60,711 nt of DNA from an uncultured Prevotella sp. (GCA_944319795.1 CALUFA010000015.1:1-60711), one strand, 5' to 3'. Counted from the stretch's first letter, positions 17,728 through 27,570 are shown. The notes: generated by a model not told the origin, from the letters alone. Translations and numbers: made by a program.

Positions 17728-17936
17728 CCAGTTAGGTATAAGAAGAATGTAATAATTCTAAAAAATGTCACCATTCTAAACCGTAAGAAGTCTGTGGCAT
17801 ACCGTCATTCCGGGCTTAGACCCGGAATCCAGTATAAAAACGCCTTATTCGCAAAATGGTGTTTCCTGGATTCCGGGTCTAAGCCCGGAATGACGGTATG
17901 CCACAGACTTCTTACGGTTTAGAATTGGTTTGCGGC
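17728..17936. mobile_element. MITE-like element, copy 2 (right end lost)
   Basis: The left end CCAGTTAGGTATAAGAAG is a diverged form of the terminal repeat of copies 1 and 4. The hairpin arms 17780-17832 and 17869-17922 are almost perfect. The central loop is the reverse complement of that in copy 4. The right terminal repeat is missing; the element abuts the ORF6N remnant. Confidence 0.7.
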
Positions 17937-18106
17937 CGAATTTTTCGACCGCAAATAAGCCGTTTCTTCTTTCGTCAGTTTGAACATGTAACCTTCGGGA
18001 AATTTGTCGGGATTGTTTTTACGGCCTCATTCACGCGCTTTGTTTCTACCCCGTAAAGTGCGGCGATGTCGGCATCCAATATCACTTGACAATTCCTTAT
18101 TTGCAT
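17937..18106 (-). pseudogene. Broken ORF6N-domain gene
   Basis: From an ATG at 18106 the minus strand reads M-Q-I-R-N-C-Q-V-I-L-D-A-D-I-A-A-L-Y-G-V and continues to '...KRVNEAVK', the start of the ORF6N domain found in phage and mobile-element proteins. After a run of A's the frame shifts, and the next frame continues 'NNPDKFPEGYMFKLTKEETAYLRSKNSAAN', still recognisable as ORF6N. The rest is missing where the MITE begins. A TATATTTG box lies about 110 bases upstream (18219-18226). A single-base deletion plus truncation is the simplest account. Confidence 0.7.
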
Positions 18107-18361
18107 GATTTTTTTGTCTCACTAGCTCGAATACGCTACGGAATCATGTGTGGAATGTTCGCCTATTTTGCTCAAACTTGTATTGTTCACGTCCATTTGA
18201 AGTATATATTTCCGACGCAAATATAATGATTTTTAGCCGAGAAAACATGCTTTCCGATGTGAAAAATCCTGCCGGGCGCGCGTTTTTCCCACCACCGTTG
18301 CCCGTACCCTGCGCAACGGGTACCAGTCCTTTGCGTAACGTGTTGGTAGCCAGCGTGTTGT

Positions 18362-18449
18362 AAAAGGCGGTCTTTTGCATTGTAAAAGGTGGCCTTTCAG
18401 GATGCGGAAGGTTACCTTTTGCGATGCGAAAGGCCGTCTTTCGCAAACC
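18362..18449. repeat. 22-bp x 4 palindromic-unit array (copy 2)
   Basis: Units start at 18362, 18384, 18406 and 18428, each RAAAGG/GGAAGG followed by N3 and YCTTTT/CCTTTC. It lies between divergent transcripts (structured RNA/metK on the left, eno on the right), about 75 bases upstream of the eno promoter, so a terminator role is unlikely here. Confidence 0.85.
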
Positions 18450-18522
18450 GTGCGGCAGTATTGCGGTTTTGCGCCGCACTGTATTAAAAAAATTAAACAT
18501 CCCGAAATAAGGAGGCGTAATG

Positions 18523-18554
18523 TTGCAATAATTGTCGGATTTTCAGTAACTTTG
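18523..18554 (+). promoter_or_regulatory. eno promoter
   Basis: TTG (18523-18525), 21-base spacer, TAACTTTG (18547-18554), 51 bases before the start codon. Confidence 0.7.
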
Positions 18555-18578
18555 CGCACAAAATAAAGGAAACATTAA

Positions 18579-19913
<1,335 letters not shown>

Positions 19914-19935
19914 TCATCCTTACAGCATATCGACG

Positions 19936-19970
19936 GAAAGGTCGTGCCTCGGCACGGCCTTTCTTCGTTA
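19936..19970 (+). terminator. eno terminator
   Basis: Stem GAAAGGTCGTGCC/GGCACGGCCTTTC with a 2-nt loop (19936-19963), followed by TTCGTT. The T-run is weak but the stem is strong. Confidence 0.7.
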
Positions 19971-19973
19971 AAA

Positions 19974-20183
19974 TGAATGTCAGCAATCGGGCAATATGAT
20001 TCCACCCACTATTAAGCAGTCGGCAGCATATTGTCATTCCGGGCCGGGACCCGGAATCCAGTGTGTATAGCCTCGTTGTAATAAATGGATGTTTCCTGGA
20101 TTCCGGGTCCCGGCCCGGAATGACGAAATGCTGCCGACTGCTTAGAAGAGGATGCGTGTATTTAGGCTGATTGCTGGCATTCA
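19974..20183. mobile_element. MITE-like element, copy 3 (divergent subtype)
   Basis: Terminal inverted repeat TGAATGYCAGCAATC at both ends. The hairpin arms (about 20013-20060 and 20096-20143) share the TCATTCCGGG...CCCGGAATCCA core with the other copies but have different outer arms (AAGCAGTCGGCAGCAT). The loop is the reverse complement of the copy 1 loop. It lies between eno and the pseudouridine synthase gene and fills most of that 323-base gap. Confidence 0.65.
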
Positions 20184-20236
20184 AACTTTTTAATATTAAG
20201 GCGGAAGCCCCGCCGTAACATTGTTTCTTACCCCTG

Positions 20237-21877
20237 ATGCACATGCCCGACTGTTTCCATCCGTTGCGTTCCGACATACCGGGGCCGGCGAAGTTCACCA
20301 ATCCTTTCCATTACGAGCCGCATCCGTTGTGCCTCGAGGCCGCCGCCGAGGTGCAGGCTTATATCGCAGGCTGCACCCCGTTGCGCGCCGATGCCGACCG
20401 TGGCAAGATGTTCGGAGTGCTCGCCGCCGAGACGGCCGACGGGCGGTTGGGCTACCTTGCGGCGTATTCGGGCCTGTTGGCAGGTAGGAACGACCATGCT
20501 TTCTTCGTTCCGCCGGTGTTCGACGCGATGCGCCCCGGTGGCTATTTCAAGACCCACGAGGCCGGGATAACGGCCATTAACCGTGAGATCGACGATATTC
20601 TTGAGTCTGAGAGTTACGCCTCGGCCAAGCGCGGGCGCGACCGTATAATGAGTGAAAACAAGGAGGAGGAAGACGCTTTCAGGCGGAAAATGGCCGAGGC
20701 GAAGGCCCGCCGCGACGAACGGAGGCGTTCGCCCGTGGGCGTTTCGGCCGAAGAGGAGGCGGCGATGGTGCGCGAGAGCCAGTTCATGAAGGCCGAGCTG
20801 CGCCGCGTCCGCCGTCGCTGCAAGGCACGCCTTGTGCCGGCCGAGGCGGAGGTCGAGGCCGTCGAGGCTGTAATATCGCGGCTTAAGGCGCGGCGCAAGC
20901 AGATGTCTGACGCCCTGCAGCGTTGGCTCTTCTCACAATACGTGATGCTCGACGCGCGCGGAGAGCGGCGCGACCTTTGCTCGATATTCGCCGAAACGCC
21001 CATGCGCGTGCCGCCTTCGGGCGCCGGCGACTGCTGCGCCCCCAAGCTGTTGCAGTACGCCTACTCCCACGGTTTGCGCCCCGTGTGCATGGCAGAGTTC
21101 TGGTGGGGCGCGTCGCCGGCCGGCGAAATACGCCACCATCTGCGCTATTATCCGGCCTGCCGGGGCAAGTGCCTGCCCATACTTACGCACATGTTGCAGG
21201 GGCTCGACGTTGACGGCGGCAGCCCCGAGCGTGCCGTTACCGAGCCGTTGGAGATTGTTTACGAGGACGAATGGCTGGCCGTTGTCGACAAGCCGGCCGG
21301 CATGAAGTCGGTGCCGGGCAAGGAGCCGGGCGTTTCGGTGCTTGAAGAGATGCGCTTGCGGCGGCCCGGCAAAGGCTTCGTCGAGCTCGTCCACCGCTTA
21401 GATATGGATACGTCGGGACTGTTGCTCGTGGCCTACGACGGCGCAGTTTACAAGCAACTGCAGGCGCAGTTTGCCGCCCGCGTGGTGAAGAAACGCTATG
21501 TGGCGCTGCTCGACGGAGTGCCCGACCGCCCGAGGCAGGGCGTCGTCAGCCTGCCGCTAAGTGCCGATCCGCTCGACCGTCCGTACCAGAAGGTCGACCA
21601 CGAGGGCGGCAAGGAGGCCGTAACCGAGTACCGCATAACGGGCGTCGACGGCGGCCGCGCCAGCGTTGAGCTGTTTCCGTTCACCGGGCGGACCCACCAG
21701 TTGCGCGTGCATTGCGCCCATCCCGGCGGTCTCGGCACGCCCATCGTCGGCGACAGGCTCTACGGCCATCCCGGCGGACGGCTCTGCCTGCACGCCGAAA
21801 TGTTGTCGTTCATGCATCCGGTGACGGGAAAAAAGATAACGCTTGAAAGGAAATGCGCGTTCAGTCCGCTACGGTAA
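20237..21877 (+). CDS. RluA-family RNA pseudouridine synthase with extended N-terminal region
   Basis: 546 residues. The C-terminal half is the catalytic domain: 'LEIVYEDEWLAVVDKPAGM', H386-R-L-D389-x-D-T-S-G (D389 catalytic), 'KRYVALLDGV' and 'GRTHQLRVHCAH'. The first 330 residues are an extension: a central coiled-coil, basic/acidic stretch (about 135-230) and a Cys/Trp-rich segment ('GAGDCCAPKLLQYAY', 'MAEFWWG', 'YYPACRGKC'). That long form is known among RluA relatives in Bacteroides and Vibrio. The target RNA (rRNA or tRNA) cannot be decided. The start could also be the third codon (20243). An intrinsic terminator overlaps the 3' end. Confidence 0.88.
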   Translation: MHMPDCFHPLRSDIPGPAKFTNPFHYEPHPLCLEAAAEVQAYIAGCTPLRADADRGKMFGVLAAETADGRLGYLAAYSGLLAGRNDHAFFVPPVFDAMRPGGYFKTHEAGITAINREIDDILESESYASAKRGRDRIMSENKEEEDAFRRKMAEAKARRDERRRSPVGVSAEEEAAMVRESQFMKAELRRVRRRCKARLVPAEAEVEAVEAVISRLKARRKQMSDALQRWLFSQYVMLDARGERRDLCSIFAETPMRVPPSGAGDCCAPKLLQYAYSHGLRPVCMAEFWWGASPAGEIRHHLRYYPACRGKCLPILTHMLQGLDVDGGSPERAVTEPLEIVYEDEWLAVVDKPAGMKSVPGKEPGVSVLEEMRLRRPGKGFVELVHRLDMDTSGLLLVAYDGAVYKQLQAQFAARVVKKRYVALLDGVPDRPRQGVVSLPLSADPLDRPYQKVDHEGGKEAVTEYRITGVDGGRASVELFPFTGRTHQLRVHCAHPGGLGTPIVGDRLYGHPGGRLCLHAEMLSFMHPVTGKKITLERKCAFSPLR

Positions 21878-21912
21878 GGACGGGCAGAACGCGCTTGTTG
21901 TTTTTATTTTTT
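21855..21912 (+). terminator. Terminator overlapping the pseudouridine synthase stop
   Basis: Stem GCGCGTTC (21855-21862) / GAACGCGC (21887-21894) with an inner GTCC/GGAC, followed by a T-rich run from 21896. It also overlaps the 3' end of the convergent ybeY gene. Confidence 0.65.
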
Positions 21913-22335
21913 ACTCAAACAGTCCTGCAGCATGGCCAGGGCCTTGTTCTCGGCGGCCTCCATTATCTCGCGCTCTCCCGGCCCTTTGTCGTTTATTCCG
22001 CAAAGGTGCAGTATGCCGTGGATGATGACGCGGTGCAGCTCTTCGTCGTAAGTCTTGCCCAAAGCCTCGGCGTTCGAGCGCACGGTGTCGAGCGAAATGA
22101 CTATGTCGCCGTTGATGGTGCCGCCCTCGTCGTAGTCGAATGTTATGATGTCCGTGTAGTAGTCGTGGCCGAGATACTCGCGGTTTACCTCGAGTATCTT
22201 CTCGTCGCTGACGAACATATAGCCTATTTCGCCGGTCTTCCGGCCGTATTCGGCGGCCACGGCCTTTATCCACGCCGTGGTCTCGCGCTTCTTTATCTTC
22301 GGCATCTTAACGCCGTCGGTGTTGTAGGTTATCAT
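21904..22335 (-). CDS. ybeY: rRNA maturation endoribonuclease YbeY
   Basis: 143 residues. YbeY is a metal-dependent endoribonuclease for 16S rRNA 3'-end maturation and ribosome quality control. The metal site is readable as H106-x-x-x-H110-x5-D116: the third ligand of the classical HxxxHxxxxxH motif is Asp (HGILHLCGIND). From memory this H-to-D substitution is the norm in this phylum. Other family segments: 'NREYLGHDYYTDIITFDY' and 'GDIVISLDTVRSNAEALG'. It follows coaD on the minus strand, across an inverted pair of 7-bp repeats. Confidence 0.93.
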   Translation of the reverse strand: MITYNTDGVKMPKIKKRETTAWIKAVAAEYGRKTGEIGYMFVSDEKILEVNREYLGHDYYTDIITFDYDEGGTINGDIVISLDTVRSNAEALGKTYDEELHRVIIHGILHLCGINDKGPGEREIMEAAENKALAMLQDCLSKK

Positions 22336-22340
22336 TTTCT

Positions 22341-22443
22341 GAGTTAAGAGTTAAGAATTAAGAGTTAAGAAAAAAATGACTTTTTTGTAGGGTGTTGATG
22401 AACTGAAAGTTAAGAGTTGCTTTCTTAATTCTTAACTCTTAAC
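22341..22443. repeat. 7-bp repeats forming an inverted pair between coaD and ybeY
   Basis: 7-mers of the GAGTTAA/GAATTAA type (22343-22370) are mirrored by TTAATTCTTAACTCTTAACTC-type 7-mers (22422-22449), the latter running into the coaD stop region. The arms would form a hairpin around a 50-base loop. Similar 7-mers are found at 30713-30741. Confidence 0.7.
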
Positions 22444-22890
22444 TCTTAATTTACCCGGCAGGAACTCCGAGACGTCCCTTCCGAAGTGGATAAGCTCGCG
22501 CACCATGCTCGACGATACGCTCTCGTATTGCGGCTCGGCGTAGAGCAGCAGGGTCTCTATGCCGCCTATCTGGCGGTTGATGTCGGCCTGTTCGCGCTCG
22601 TATTCGAAGTCCTTTATGCTTCTCACGCCTTTTATTATATAGCGTGCGCCCTCGCGCTTGGCGAAGTCTACGGCCAAGTCGCTGTACGCCTTTACCTCTA
22701 TCTTAGGCTCATCGGCGTAGAGTTCTGCTATGTCTTTCACCCTCACTTCGGCCGAGTAAAGGTATTTCTTGCGCACGTTCACGCCCACGCCGATAACTAT
22801 CTTGTCGAACAAAGGCAGCGCGCGGCGCACTATCGCGTCGTGGCCTACGGTGAAGGGGTCGAAACTTCCGATGAATATTCCGGTTGTCAT
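22432..22890 (-). CDS. coaD: Phosphopantetheine adenylyltransferase
   Basis: 152 residues. It makes dephospho-CoA from 4'-phosphopantetheine and ATP. The nucleotidyltransferase signature G8-S-F-D-P-F-T14-V-G-H17 is at the N-terminus, followed by 'RYIIKGVRSIKDFEYE' and 'YESVSSSMVREL' (ISSTxVRE motif). Full length. The upstream gap carries 9-bp repeats. Confidence 0.96.
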   Translation of the reverse strand: MTTGIFIGSFDPFTVGHDAIVRRALPLFDKIVIGVGVNVRKKYLYSAEVRVKDIAELYADEPKIEVKAYSDLAVDFAKREGARYIIKGVRSIKDFEYEREQADINRQIGGIETLLLYAEPQYESVSSSMVRELIHFGRDVSEFLPGKLRVKS

Positions 22891-22892
22891 AG

Positions 22893-22948
22893 TTCTTATT
22901 CGGGCTTATTTGGCTTATTTGTATGATTTGTCTAATGGGGCTTATGGG
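22893..22948. repeat. 9-bp degenerate tandem repeats upstream of coaD
   Basis: 9-mers of the GGCTTATTT/GGGCTTATT type between the unknown membrane protein gene and coaD. Confidence 0.6.
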
Positions 22949-22979
22949 CAAAGCCGTGCGCGCTTGGTGCCGCGGCTTG

Positions 22980-23762
22980 CTAAATGGTATCGCCTACATG
23001 GAAGTCTTCCACTTTGGATTCTATCTCCAAGTCTTTTTCCGTGTAGCCGATCATTCTCATAATGTTGTCCTTATATTGCTTGAGCATGTTGGTCTGTACG
23101 GTGCTCATGTTCGTGACGAGGTTGTGCTTGAGCATGAATTTCCGGATGTCGTGCCGCTTCAGCAATGCCTTTCCGTAAGCCACCTTGTTGCCGTATTCCG
23201 ACTTGTAATCGTAGGTTGCGATGTCTAAGGCTATGTCTATCTTCTCTTCGTTTAGTTCGGTAACGGCGTTCCTCAATGTCCTTTCCATTGTGAAATAGCC
23301 GCCCATTGCGTCAGAGAATCCCCGGTCTTGAAGGCCCTTCCAGAAGTCGGAGCCGCTGAAGAATATTTGTTCGGCGGTGGCGTTGAAGTATCTGAAGTTG
23401 AAATTGGTGAGGGCGTCCAGGAAGTCCATGACGAACGTCGAGTCGGCATCGTCGATTCCGTCGAAGCCTATGGCGTATGCTTCCTGCATAATGGAATCCT
23501 CTTTCTGCAATATGGAATCGTTTATTTCAAACTCATTGATGTTGTTGCTCATGCTCCTGAGCAGCATCACCGTTATCTCCTTGTCGGTCTGGTCGGAGCT
23601 TACCGACGATTGGCACGTTCTCGTGCCGAACGTCAGTATGATGCCGAGCGTGGTGCCGATGAGTCCCGACAGGGTTGTTTTCAGCCATTGCGCGGTGTTG
23701 GGATTCCTCTCTTTCCAACGCTTTTTCTTTGCGTAGTTGTGAGTGTCTGTTTCGTTGGGCAT
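22980..23762 (-). CDS. Membrane-anchored protein of unknown function
   Basis: 260 residues if translation starts at MPNETDTHNY (23760-23762). A longer frame to 23882 would overlap ruvB by about 70 bases and lacks support. A basic stretch (KKKRWKER) precedes one hydrophobic helix (TTLSGLIGTTLGIILTFG, about residues 30-47). The remaining 210 residues are soluble, mixed helical, with no Cys-pair or catalytic motif. Orientation by the positive-inside rule would place the C-terminal part in the periplasm. No family recognised. It sits between ruvB and coaD, all on the minus strand. Confidence 0.7.
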   Translation of the reverse strand: MPNETDTHNYAKKKRWKERNPNTAQWLKTTLSGLIGTTLGIILTFGTRTCQSSVSSDQTDKEITVMLLRSMSNNINEFEINDSILQKEDSIMQEAYAIGFDGIDDADSTFVMDFLDALTNFNFRYFNATAEQIFFSGSDFWKGLQDRGFSDAMGGYFTMERTLRNAVTELNEEKIDIALDIATYDYKSEYGNKVAYGKALLKRHDIRKFMLKHNLVTNMSTVQTNMLKQYKDNIMRMIGYTEKDLEIESKVEDFHVGDTI

Positions 23763-23811
23763 TGTGCTTATTGGTTTCGGTGTGGTTGGGATATGTGTTC
23801 GTCTGTGGCGT

Positions 23812-24852
23812 TCAGCAGCCGAACAGGTCTTGCTCCATTGCGCCTGAGCCGTACATGTTGCGCCCGAAGTGCTTGTAGGCAAGCTCGGTGGCCATGCGTC
23901 CGCGCGGCGTGCGCTTGACGAATCCCTCCATTATTAGGTAGGGTTCGTACACTTCCTCTACCGTGCCGGAGTCTTCGCCGATGGCCGTTGCTATGGTTGA
24001 TACGCCCACGGGGCCGCCGCGGAACTTGTCGATTATGGTCAGCAGTATCTTGTTGTCGATTTCGTCGAGTCCGTATTGGTCGATGTTCAGGGCTGTGAGG
24101 GCTATGCGTGCGATGGCCGTGTCGATGCGGCCCGTGCCTTTCACTTGGGCGAAATCCCTCACACGGCGCAGCAGGGCGTTGGCTATACGGGGCGTGCCGC
24201 GGCTGCGCCGCGCTATCTCTACGGCCGCGTCGTCGTCGATTGGCACTTTAAGTATGCCGGCCGAGCGCTTCAGTATCTTTGTGAGCGTTTCGGGTTCGTA
24301 GTACTCAAGGTGCAGGTTTATGCCGAAGCGGGCACGCAGCGGGGCGGTAAGCAGTCCGCTCCGGGTGGTGGCCCCTACGAGGGTGAAGGGGTTGAGGTCG
24401 ATCTGTATCGAGCGCGCCGATGGGCCTTTGTCTATCATTATGTCGATGCGGTAGTCCTCCATCGCCGAGTAAAGGTATTCCTCTACGACGGGCGACAGGC
24501 GGTGTATCTCGTCGATGAAGAGCACGTCGTTGGGCTCGAGCGAGGTCAGTATGCCGGCCAGGTCGCCGGGCTTGTCGAGCACCGGGCCGCTGGTCAGCTT
24601 GAATCCTACGCCCAATTCGTTGGCGATGATGTTGCTCAGGGTGGTCTTTCCCAATCCGGGAGGGCCGTGCAGCAGTGTGTGGTCGAGCGGTTCGCCGCGG
24701 TATTTGGCCGCCTCTACGAACACCTCGAGGTTCTCAACCACCTTCTTCTGTCCGCTGAAGTCGCCGAAGCGCAGCGGCCTTAAGGCGTTCTCAAACTCCT
24801 TTTCGGCCGACGATAGCGCATTGCTTCTTATGTCAAAGTCGTTGTTTGTCAT
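23812..24852 (-). CDS. ruvB: Holliday junction branch migration helicase RuvB
   Basis: 346 residues from [15 protein letters not shown]. It is an AAA+ ATPase that drives RuvA-bound Holliday junctions. Walker A G63-P-P-G-L-G-K-T70, Walker B '[10 protein letters not shown]', '[18 protein letters not shown]' (sensor/arginine finger region) and the C-terminal winged helix ('[28 protein letters not shown]') are all present. Upstream in-frame codons to 24933 are excluded because the promoter box at 24889-24896 lies inside them. recX lies 84 bases upstream on the same strand. Confidence 0.97.
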   Translation of the reverse strand: MTNNDFDIRSNALSSAEKEFENALRPLRFGDFSGQKKVVENLEVFVEAAKYRGEPLDHTLLHGPPGLGKTTLSNIIANELGVGFKLTSGPVLDKPGDLAGILTSLEPNDVLFIDEIHRLSPVVEEYLYSAMEDYRIDIMIDKGPSARSIQIDLNPFTLVGATTRSGLLTAPLRARFGINLHLEYYEPETLTKILKRSAGILKVPIDDDAAVEIARRSRGTPRIANALLRRVRDFAQVKGTGRIDTAIARIALTALNIDQYGLDEIDNKILLTIIDKFRGGPVGVSTIATAIGEDSGTVEEVYEPYLIMEGFVKRTPRGRMATELAYKHFGRNMYGSGAMEQDLFGC

Positions 24853-24888
24853 CGTAATGCTTTTCTGCGTGGTATGGCTTACCTTCTG

Positions 24889-24923
24889 CAAAGGTAAGAA
24901 TAATTCGGCAATTACGGCCAAAA
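24889..24923 (-). promoter_or_regulatory. ruvB promoter
   Basis: TACCTTTG on the minus strand at 24889-24896, with TTTTGG at 24918-24923, 36 bases before the ruvB ATG. The -33 spacing is slightly long (about 21). Confidence 0.6.
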
Positions 24924-24936
24924 ACGTATGCAAAAC

Positions 24937-25395
24937 TCAATCTTCGCAGCCGTCGCCGAGGCATTCGCGTATTACGTCCATTGTGAAGCCGCGGCCGAGG
25001 GCGAAGCGCGTCAGCTTGCCGTTAAGCTCGTATGCGTTGGCGGCCTTGGCGGTCTTGCGCTTGGCTTGCAGCAGGGGCCGCAGTATGTCGGCGTATACTT
25101 GGGGGTCTATCTCGTCGAGTGCGGCGGCGGCCACGGCCTCGGGTATGCGCTTCAGGCGCAGCGCCTGCTCCACCTTGCGGCGCCCCCACTTGTTGTAGAG
25201 TATCTTGTCGCGCACGAAGAAACGGCAGTAGCGTTCGTCGTCGACGAAGCGCTCGCTTACGAGACGCTCAATTACGCGCGCCTGCACGTCGTCGGGCACT
25301 TGCCAGCGGCTCATCTTCTCGGTCATCTCGTAAGAGCAGTGCTCGGCCGACGCGCACGCCGCCGATAGCTTCTGGTATATCTGTTGTTCGGTCAT
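24937..25395 (-). CDS. recX: Regulatory protein RecX
   Basis: 152 residues. Three repeated three-helix units typical of RecX, which modulates RecA filaments. Segments: 'RWQVPDDVQARVIERLVSERFVDDERYCRFFVRDKILYNKWGRRKVEQALRLKRIP' and 'LTRFALGRGFTMDVIRECL'. Family length is 130-270, so this is a short normal form. recA is not in the window. It lies 31 bases after prmC. Confidence 0.9.
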   Translation of the reverse strand: MTEQQIYQKLSAACASAEHCSYEMTEKMSRWQVPDDVQARVIERLVSERFVDDERYCRFFVRDKILYNKWGRRKVEQALRLKRIPEAVAAAALDEIDPQVYADILRPLLQAKRKTAKAANAYELNGKLTRFALGRGFTMDVIRECLGDGCED

Positions 25396-25433
25396 CGGGC
25401 TGATATGACTAATTTTCCTGATATGGCTAATCG
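25396..25433. repeat. 9-bp degenerate tandem repeats, prmC-recX junction
   Basis: Four 9-mers (GGGCTGATA, TGACTAATT, TTCCTGATA, TGGCTAATC) cover the 31-base junction and run into the last codons of prmC. Confidence 0.6.
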
Positions 25434-26287
25434 GCCATCCTGGCCTTCATCATGCGGCGCTTGCCGTAGCAGTCTTCCCTGATTTCCACTTCGGCGAAGC
25501 CTTCCCGTCTCGCCATCTCGGCCGTCTTGTCGGCCGTCAGGGGGTTAAGCTCGAAGTAGAGCGCGCCGCCGGGGCGCAGGGTCTTGGCGGCGTACCGGGC
25601 TATTGGCGTGTAGAAGCGCAGCGGGTCGCCGTCGGGCACGAAGAGGGCTTCCGCCGGTTCGTGCTTAATGACGTGCTCCTCGATGTCCTTCTTCTCGCTG
25701 TCGAGCACGTAAGGGGGATTGCTCGCTATCACGTCCCAGCGGCGTTCGGCTGTCCTGATGTCGAGTACGTCTTGGTATTCCACAACGATGTCGATGTCTT
25801 TTGCCGAGGCGTTGCGGCGCGCCGTGCCGAGTGCGGCCAGCGAGTTGTCCCACGCCCACAGCCGGCATTCAGGCATCATGAGCTTCAGCATTACTGCTAT
25901 GCAGCCGCTGCCGGTGCATGCGTCGAGTATGTCGAGCCCCTTGCGGCTGCCGTAGTCGTCGATTATCCAGTCGCACAGCTCGGCCGTCTCGGGCCTCGGT
26001 ATCAGCACGCCGGGGCTCACGCCGATGTAAGTGTAGCCGTGGCGTCCGCCGAAATCGGCCAGTCCCGTTACGTATTGCACGGGCGTGCCTTCGGCGGTCT
26101 TGAAGAGCATGGCCATCAGCCGCGGCACCTGCTCGGACCGAAGGCTGTCAAGGCCGTCGGCGAGAAAGTCTTCCTTCTTGATGTTGAAGCACGTTTCCAT
26201 TACGTAATACACTATGGCGCGGGCCTCGCTTTCGCCGTAGCGGCTTACGAGCATGCGCCACGCCCTGCTGTTCCTCCAGTCTTTCAT
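25427..26287 (-). CDS. prmC: Peptide chain release factor N5-glutamine methyltransferase
   Basis: 286 residues. It methylates the Gln of the GGQ motif in RF1/RF2. The N-terminal helical domain is followed by 'GVLIPRPETAELCDWI', the SAM motif 'ILDACTGSGCIAVML' and N190-P-P-Y193 (the glutamine-binding NPPY). All are diagnostic of PrmC/HemK. The promoter region is a run of 66-bp repeats. Downstream is recX on the same strand. Confidence 0.95.
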   Translation of the reverse strand: MKDWRNSRAWRMLVSRYGESEARAIVYYVMETCFNIKKEDFLADGLDSLRSEQVPRLMAMLFKTAEGTPVQYVTGLADFGGRHGYTYIGVSPGVLIPRPETAELCDWIIDDYGSRKGLDILDACTGSGCIAVMLKLMMPECRLWAWDNSLAALGTARRNASAKDIDIVVEYQDVLDIRTAERRWDVIASNPPYVLDSEKKDIEEHVIKHEPAEALFVPDGDPLRFYTPIARYAAKTLRPGGALYFELNPLTADKTAEMARREGFAEVEIREDCYGKRRMMKARMAD

Positions 26288-26327
26288 TCGGTCTGTCTTT
26301 AGTAGTTAAGCATGCGTTTACATATCG

Positions 26328-26467
26328 CAAAGATAACGCAAGCGAGTGGAAAGAGAGCTTGCTCTCGGTTTCCCGAGCGCAGCTTATCTTATGCAAAGAT
26401 AACGCAAGCGAGTGGAAAGAGAGCTTGCTCTCAATTTCCCGAGCGCAGCTTATCTTATGCAAAGGTA
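26328..26467 (-). promoter_or_regulatory. Tandem 66-bp promoter repeats upstream of prmC
   Basis: Minus-strand boxes TATCTTTG at 26328-26335 and 26394-26401, and TACCTTTG at 26460-26467: a period of exactly 66. Each unit contains GAGAGC-AA-GCTCTC flanked by GAAA/TTTC, a perfect hairpin. Ends of the unit (TATCTTTGCATAAGATAA and CTCGCTTGCG) match the kduI repeats, whereas the hairpin arms differ. Confidence 0.75.
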
Positions 26468-26601
26468 TGTATTTATTTCCTAAAAGCATGTAGGTTAGGT
26501 ATAAAAACTATTTTTGCAAACACTTGAAAGCATCCCTTGTAAGGATGTCCGTTGATGTTTATGAAAATATTCATTATCCCGAACAGCCGTGTCATCATTG
26601 T

Positions 26602-26689
26602 GAAAGGCGGCTTTTTGCGGTGCGGAAGGATGCCTTCGGGCACGTAAAAGGCCGCCTTTTGCGGTGCAAAAGGCGGCCTTTTGTAAGTG
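26602..26689. repeat. 22-bp x 4 palindromic-unit array (copy 3)
   Basis: Units start at 26602, 26624, 26646 and 26668. It lies directly after the stop of the ribbon-helix-helix gene (on the minus strand) and upstream of the prmC repeats. The array is followed by CTGATAGTCA, similar to CTGATTATCAG after the array at 48201. With the 66-bp repeats it fills the 411-base gap. Confidence 0.85.
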
Positions 26690-26698
26690 TGCTGATAG

Positions 26699-26905
26699 TC
26701 AACGGGTTGCGTCGCCGCTTTCCCCGTCGGCCGTGCGGCGCTTCTTGGGCGTGCGTCCGCTCTTGCGCAGCGCCTCGGATATTATCCATTGCAGCTGCCC
26801 GTTGGTTGAGCGGAACTCGTCGGCGGCCCATTTCTCTATGGCCGCCATCGTGTCAGCGTCGACGCGCAGCACGAAACTCTTTGTGCTATTCTCTTTCTTT
26901 GCCAT
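26699..26905 (-). CDS. Ribbon-helix-helix (Arc-type) DNA-binding protein
   Basis: 68 residues. 'TKSFVLRVDADTMAAIEKWAADEFRSTNGQLQWIISEALRKSGR' has the beta-strand plus two-helix pattern of Arc/MetJ repressors, followed by a basic, disordered tail (TPKKRRTADGESGDATR). It is likely a dimeric DNA binder. It is last in a minus-strand cluster after the SPFH and membrane-protein genes; autoregulation is possible but not shown. Confidence 0.8.
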   Translation of the reverse strand: MAKKENSTKSFVLRVDADTMAAIEKWAADEFRSTNGQLQWIISEALRKSGRTPKKRRTADGESGDATR

Positions 26906-26956
26906 GTTTTCCCGTTGGTTTTACGGCTTCCGCGCGTAGCCTGTGCGCCATTCTCC

Positions 26957-27466
26957 TTACTTGACCACGCGGCGCATGCTTGCCGGCGTGCGGAAATAAT
27001 AGTAATAAGACAGATAGTCGATGCCGATGACGCCCAGTACTAACGGCAGCAAGGACAGCCACTGTTGGCATCCTTCGTATATCACGCTGCTTACCGCTTG
27101 GTTGTTACGGAGTAGGTAGTAAAACGCTATCAAGGCGGCGAAGTCGGCCAGCCTTACGGCCGCGGCGTACAGCATGAAAAGCCATCGGCTGCGCAGGTAT
27201 AGCCTGTGCCTTAGGCCGCCTAACTTTACCTGCCGCTTCATGGGCGTGCGGCGCAGCCGCCACTGGTAGGCGCCCCAGGCGGTGCAGGCGGCGTAAATGG
27301 CCGCGGCGGTTATCATCGCGAACGTCGACGTGATGATGCCGGCGTATATCAGCACTGCCGTGAAGGCCAGTCCGATAATTCCTACGGCTATGTCAATCTT
27401 CCCCTCGAACGAAGAGTCGTACTTGAACTCGACCGTCTGGAGATGCCATGATTTCCTTATGAACAT
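26957..27466 (-). CDS. Four-helix membrane protein, unknown function
   Basis: 169 residues. Hydrophobic helices at about 27-45 (VGIIGLAFTAVLIYAGII), 47-65 (FAMITAAAIYAACTAWGAY), 105-125 and 135-155. A basic cytosolic loop (RLRRTPMKRQVKLGGLRHRLYLRSR) separates the pairs. No known family recognised. It lies between the SPFH gene and the ribbon-helix-helix gene, all on the minus strand with small gaps, which suggests a shared membrane-associated role. Confidence 0.75.
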   Translation of the reverse strand: MFIRKSWHLQTVEFKYDSSFEGKIDIAVGIIGLAFTAVLIYAGIITSTFAMITAAAIYAACTAWGAYQWRLRRTPMKRQVKLGGLRHRLYLRSRWLFMLYAAAVRLADFAALIAFYYLLRNNQAVSSVIYEGCQQWLSLLPLVLGVIGIDYLSYYYYFRTPASMRRVVK

Positions 27467-27570
27467 ACGCTTTTGGGTTTTATGTTGTGTTGATTATCGC
27501 GCCGTAGGTTTGCGTTTGCGGCGTAAACGGCGTCTTAACGCATGCAAGGCGGCAGTAGGAGTGGCGTGGC

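Noticed and set aside
18362-18449. CRISPR array
   Set aside because: 22-bp units are contiguous with only about five variable bases between palindromes, there are always four, and no cas genes are present.
23763-23882. Longer start for the membrane protein downstream of ruvB
   Set aside because: The extension overlaps the end of ruvB by about 70 bases and its sequence is a frame shadow; the ATG at 23762 precedes a normal basic-hydrophobic anchor.
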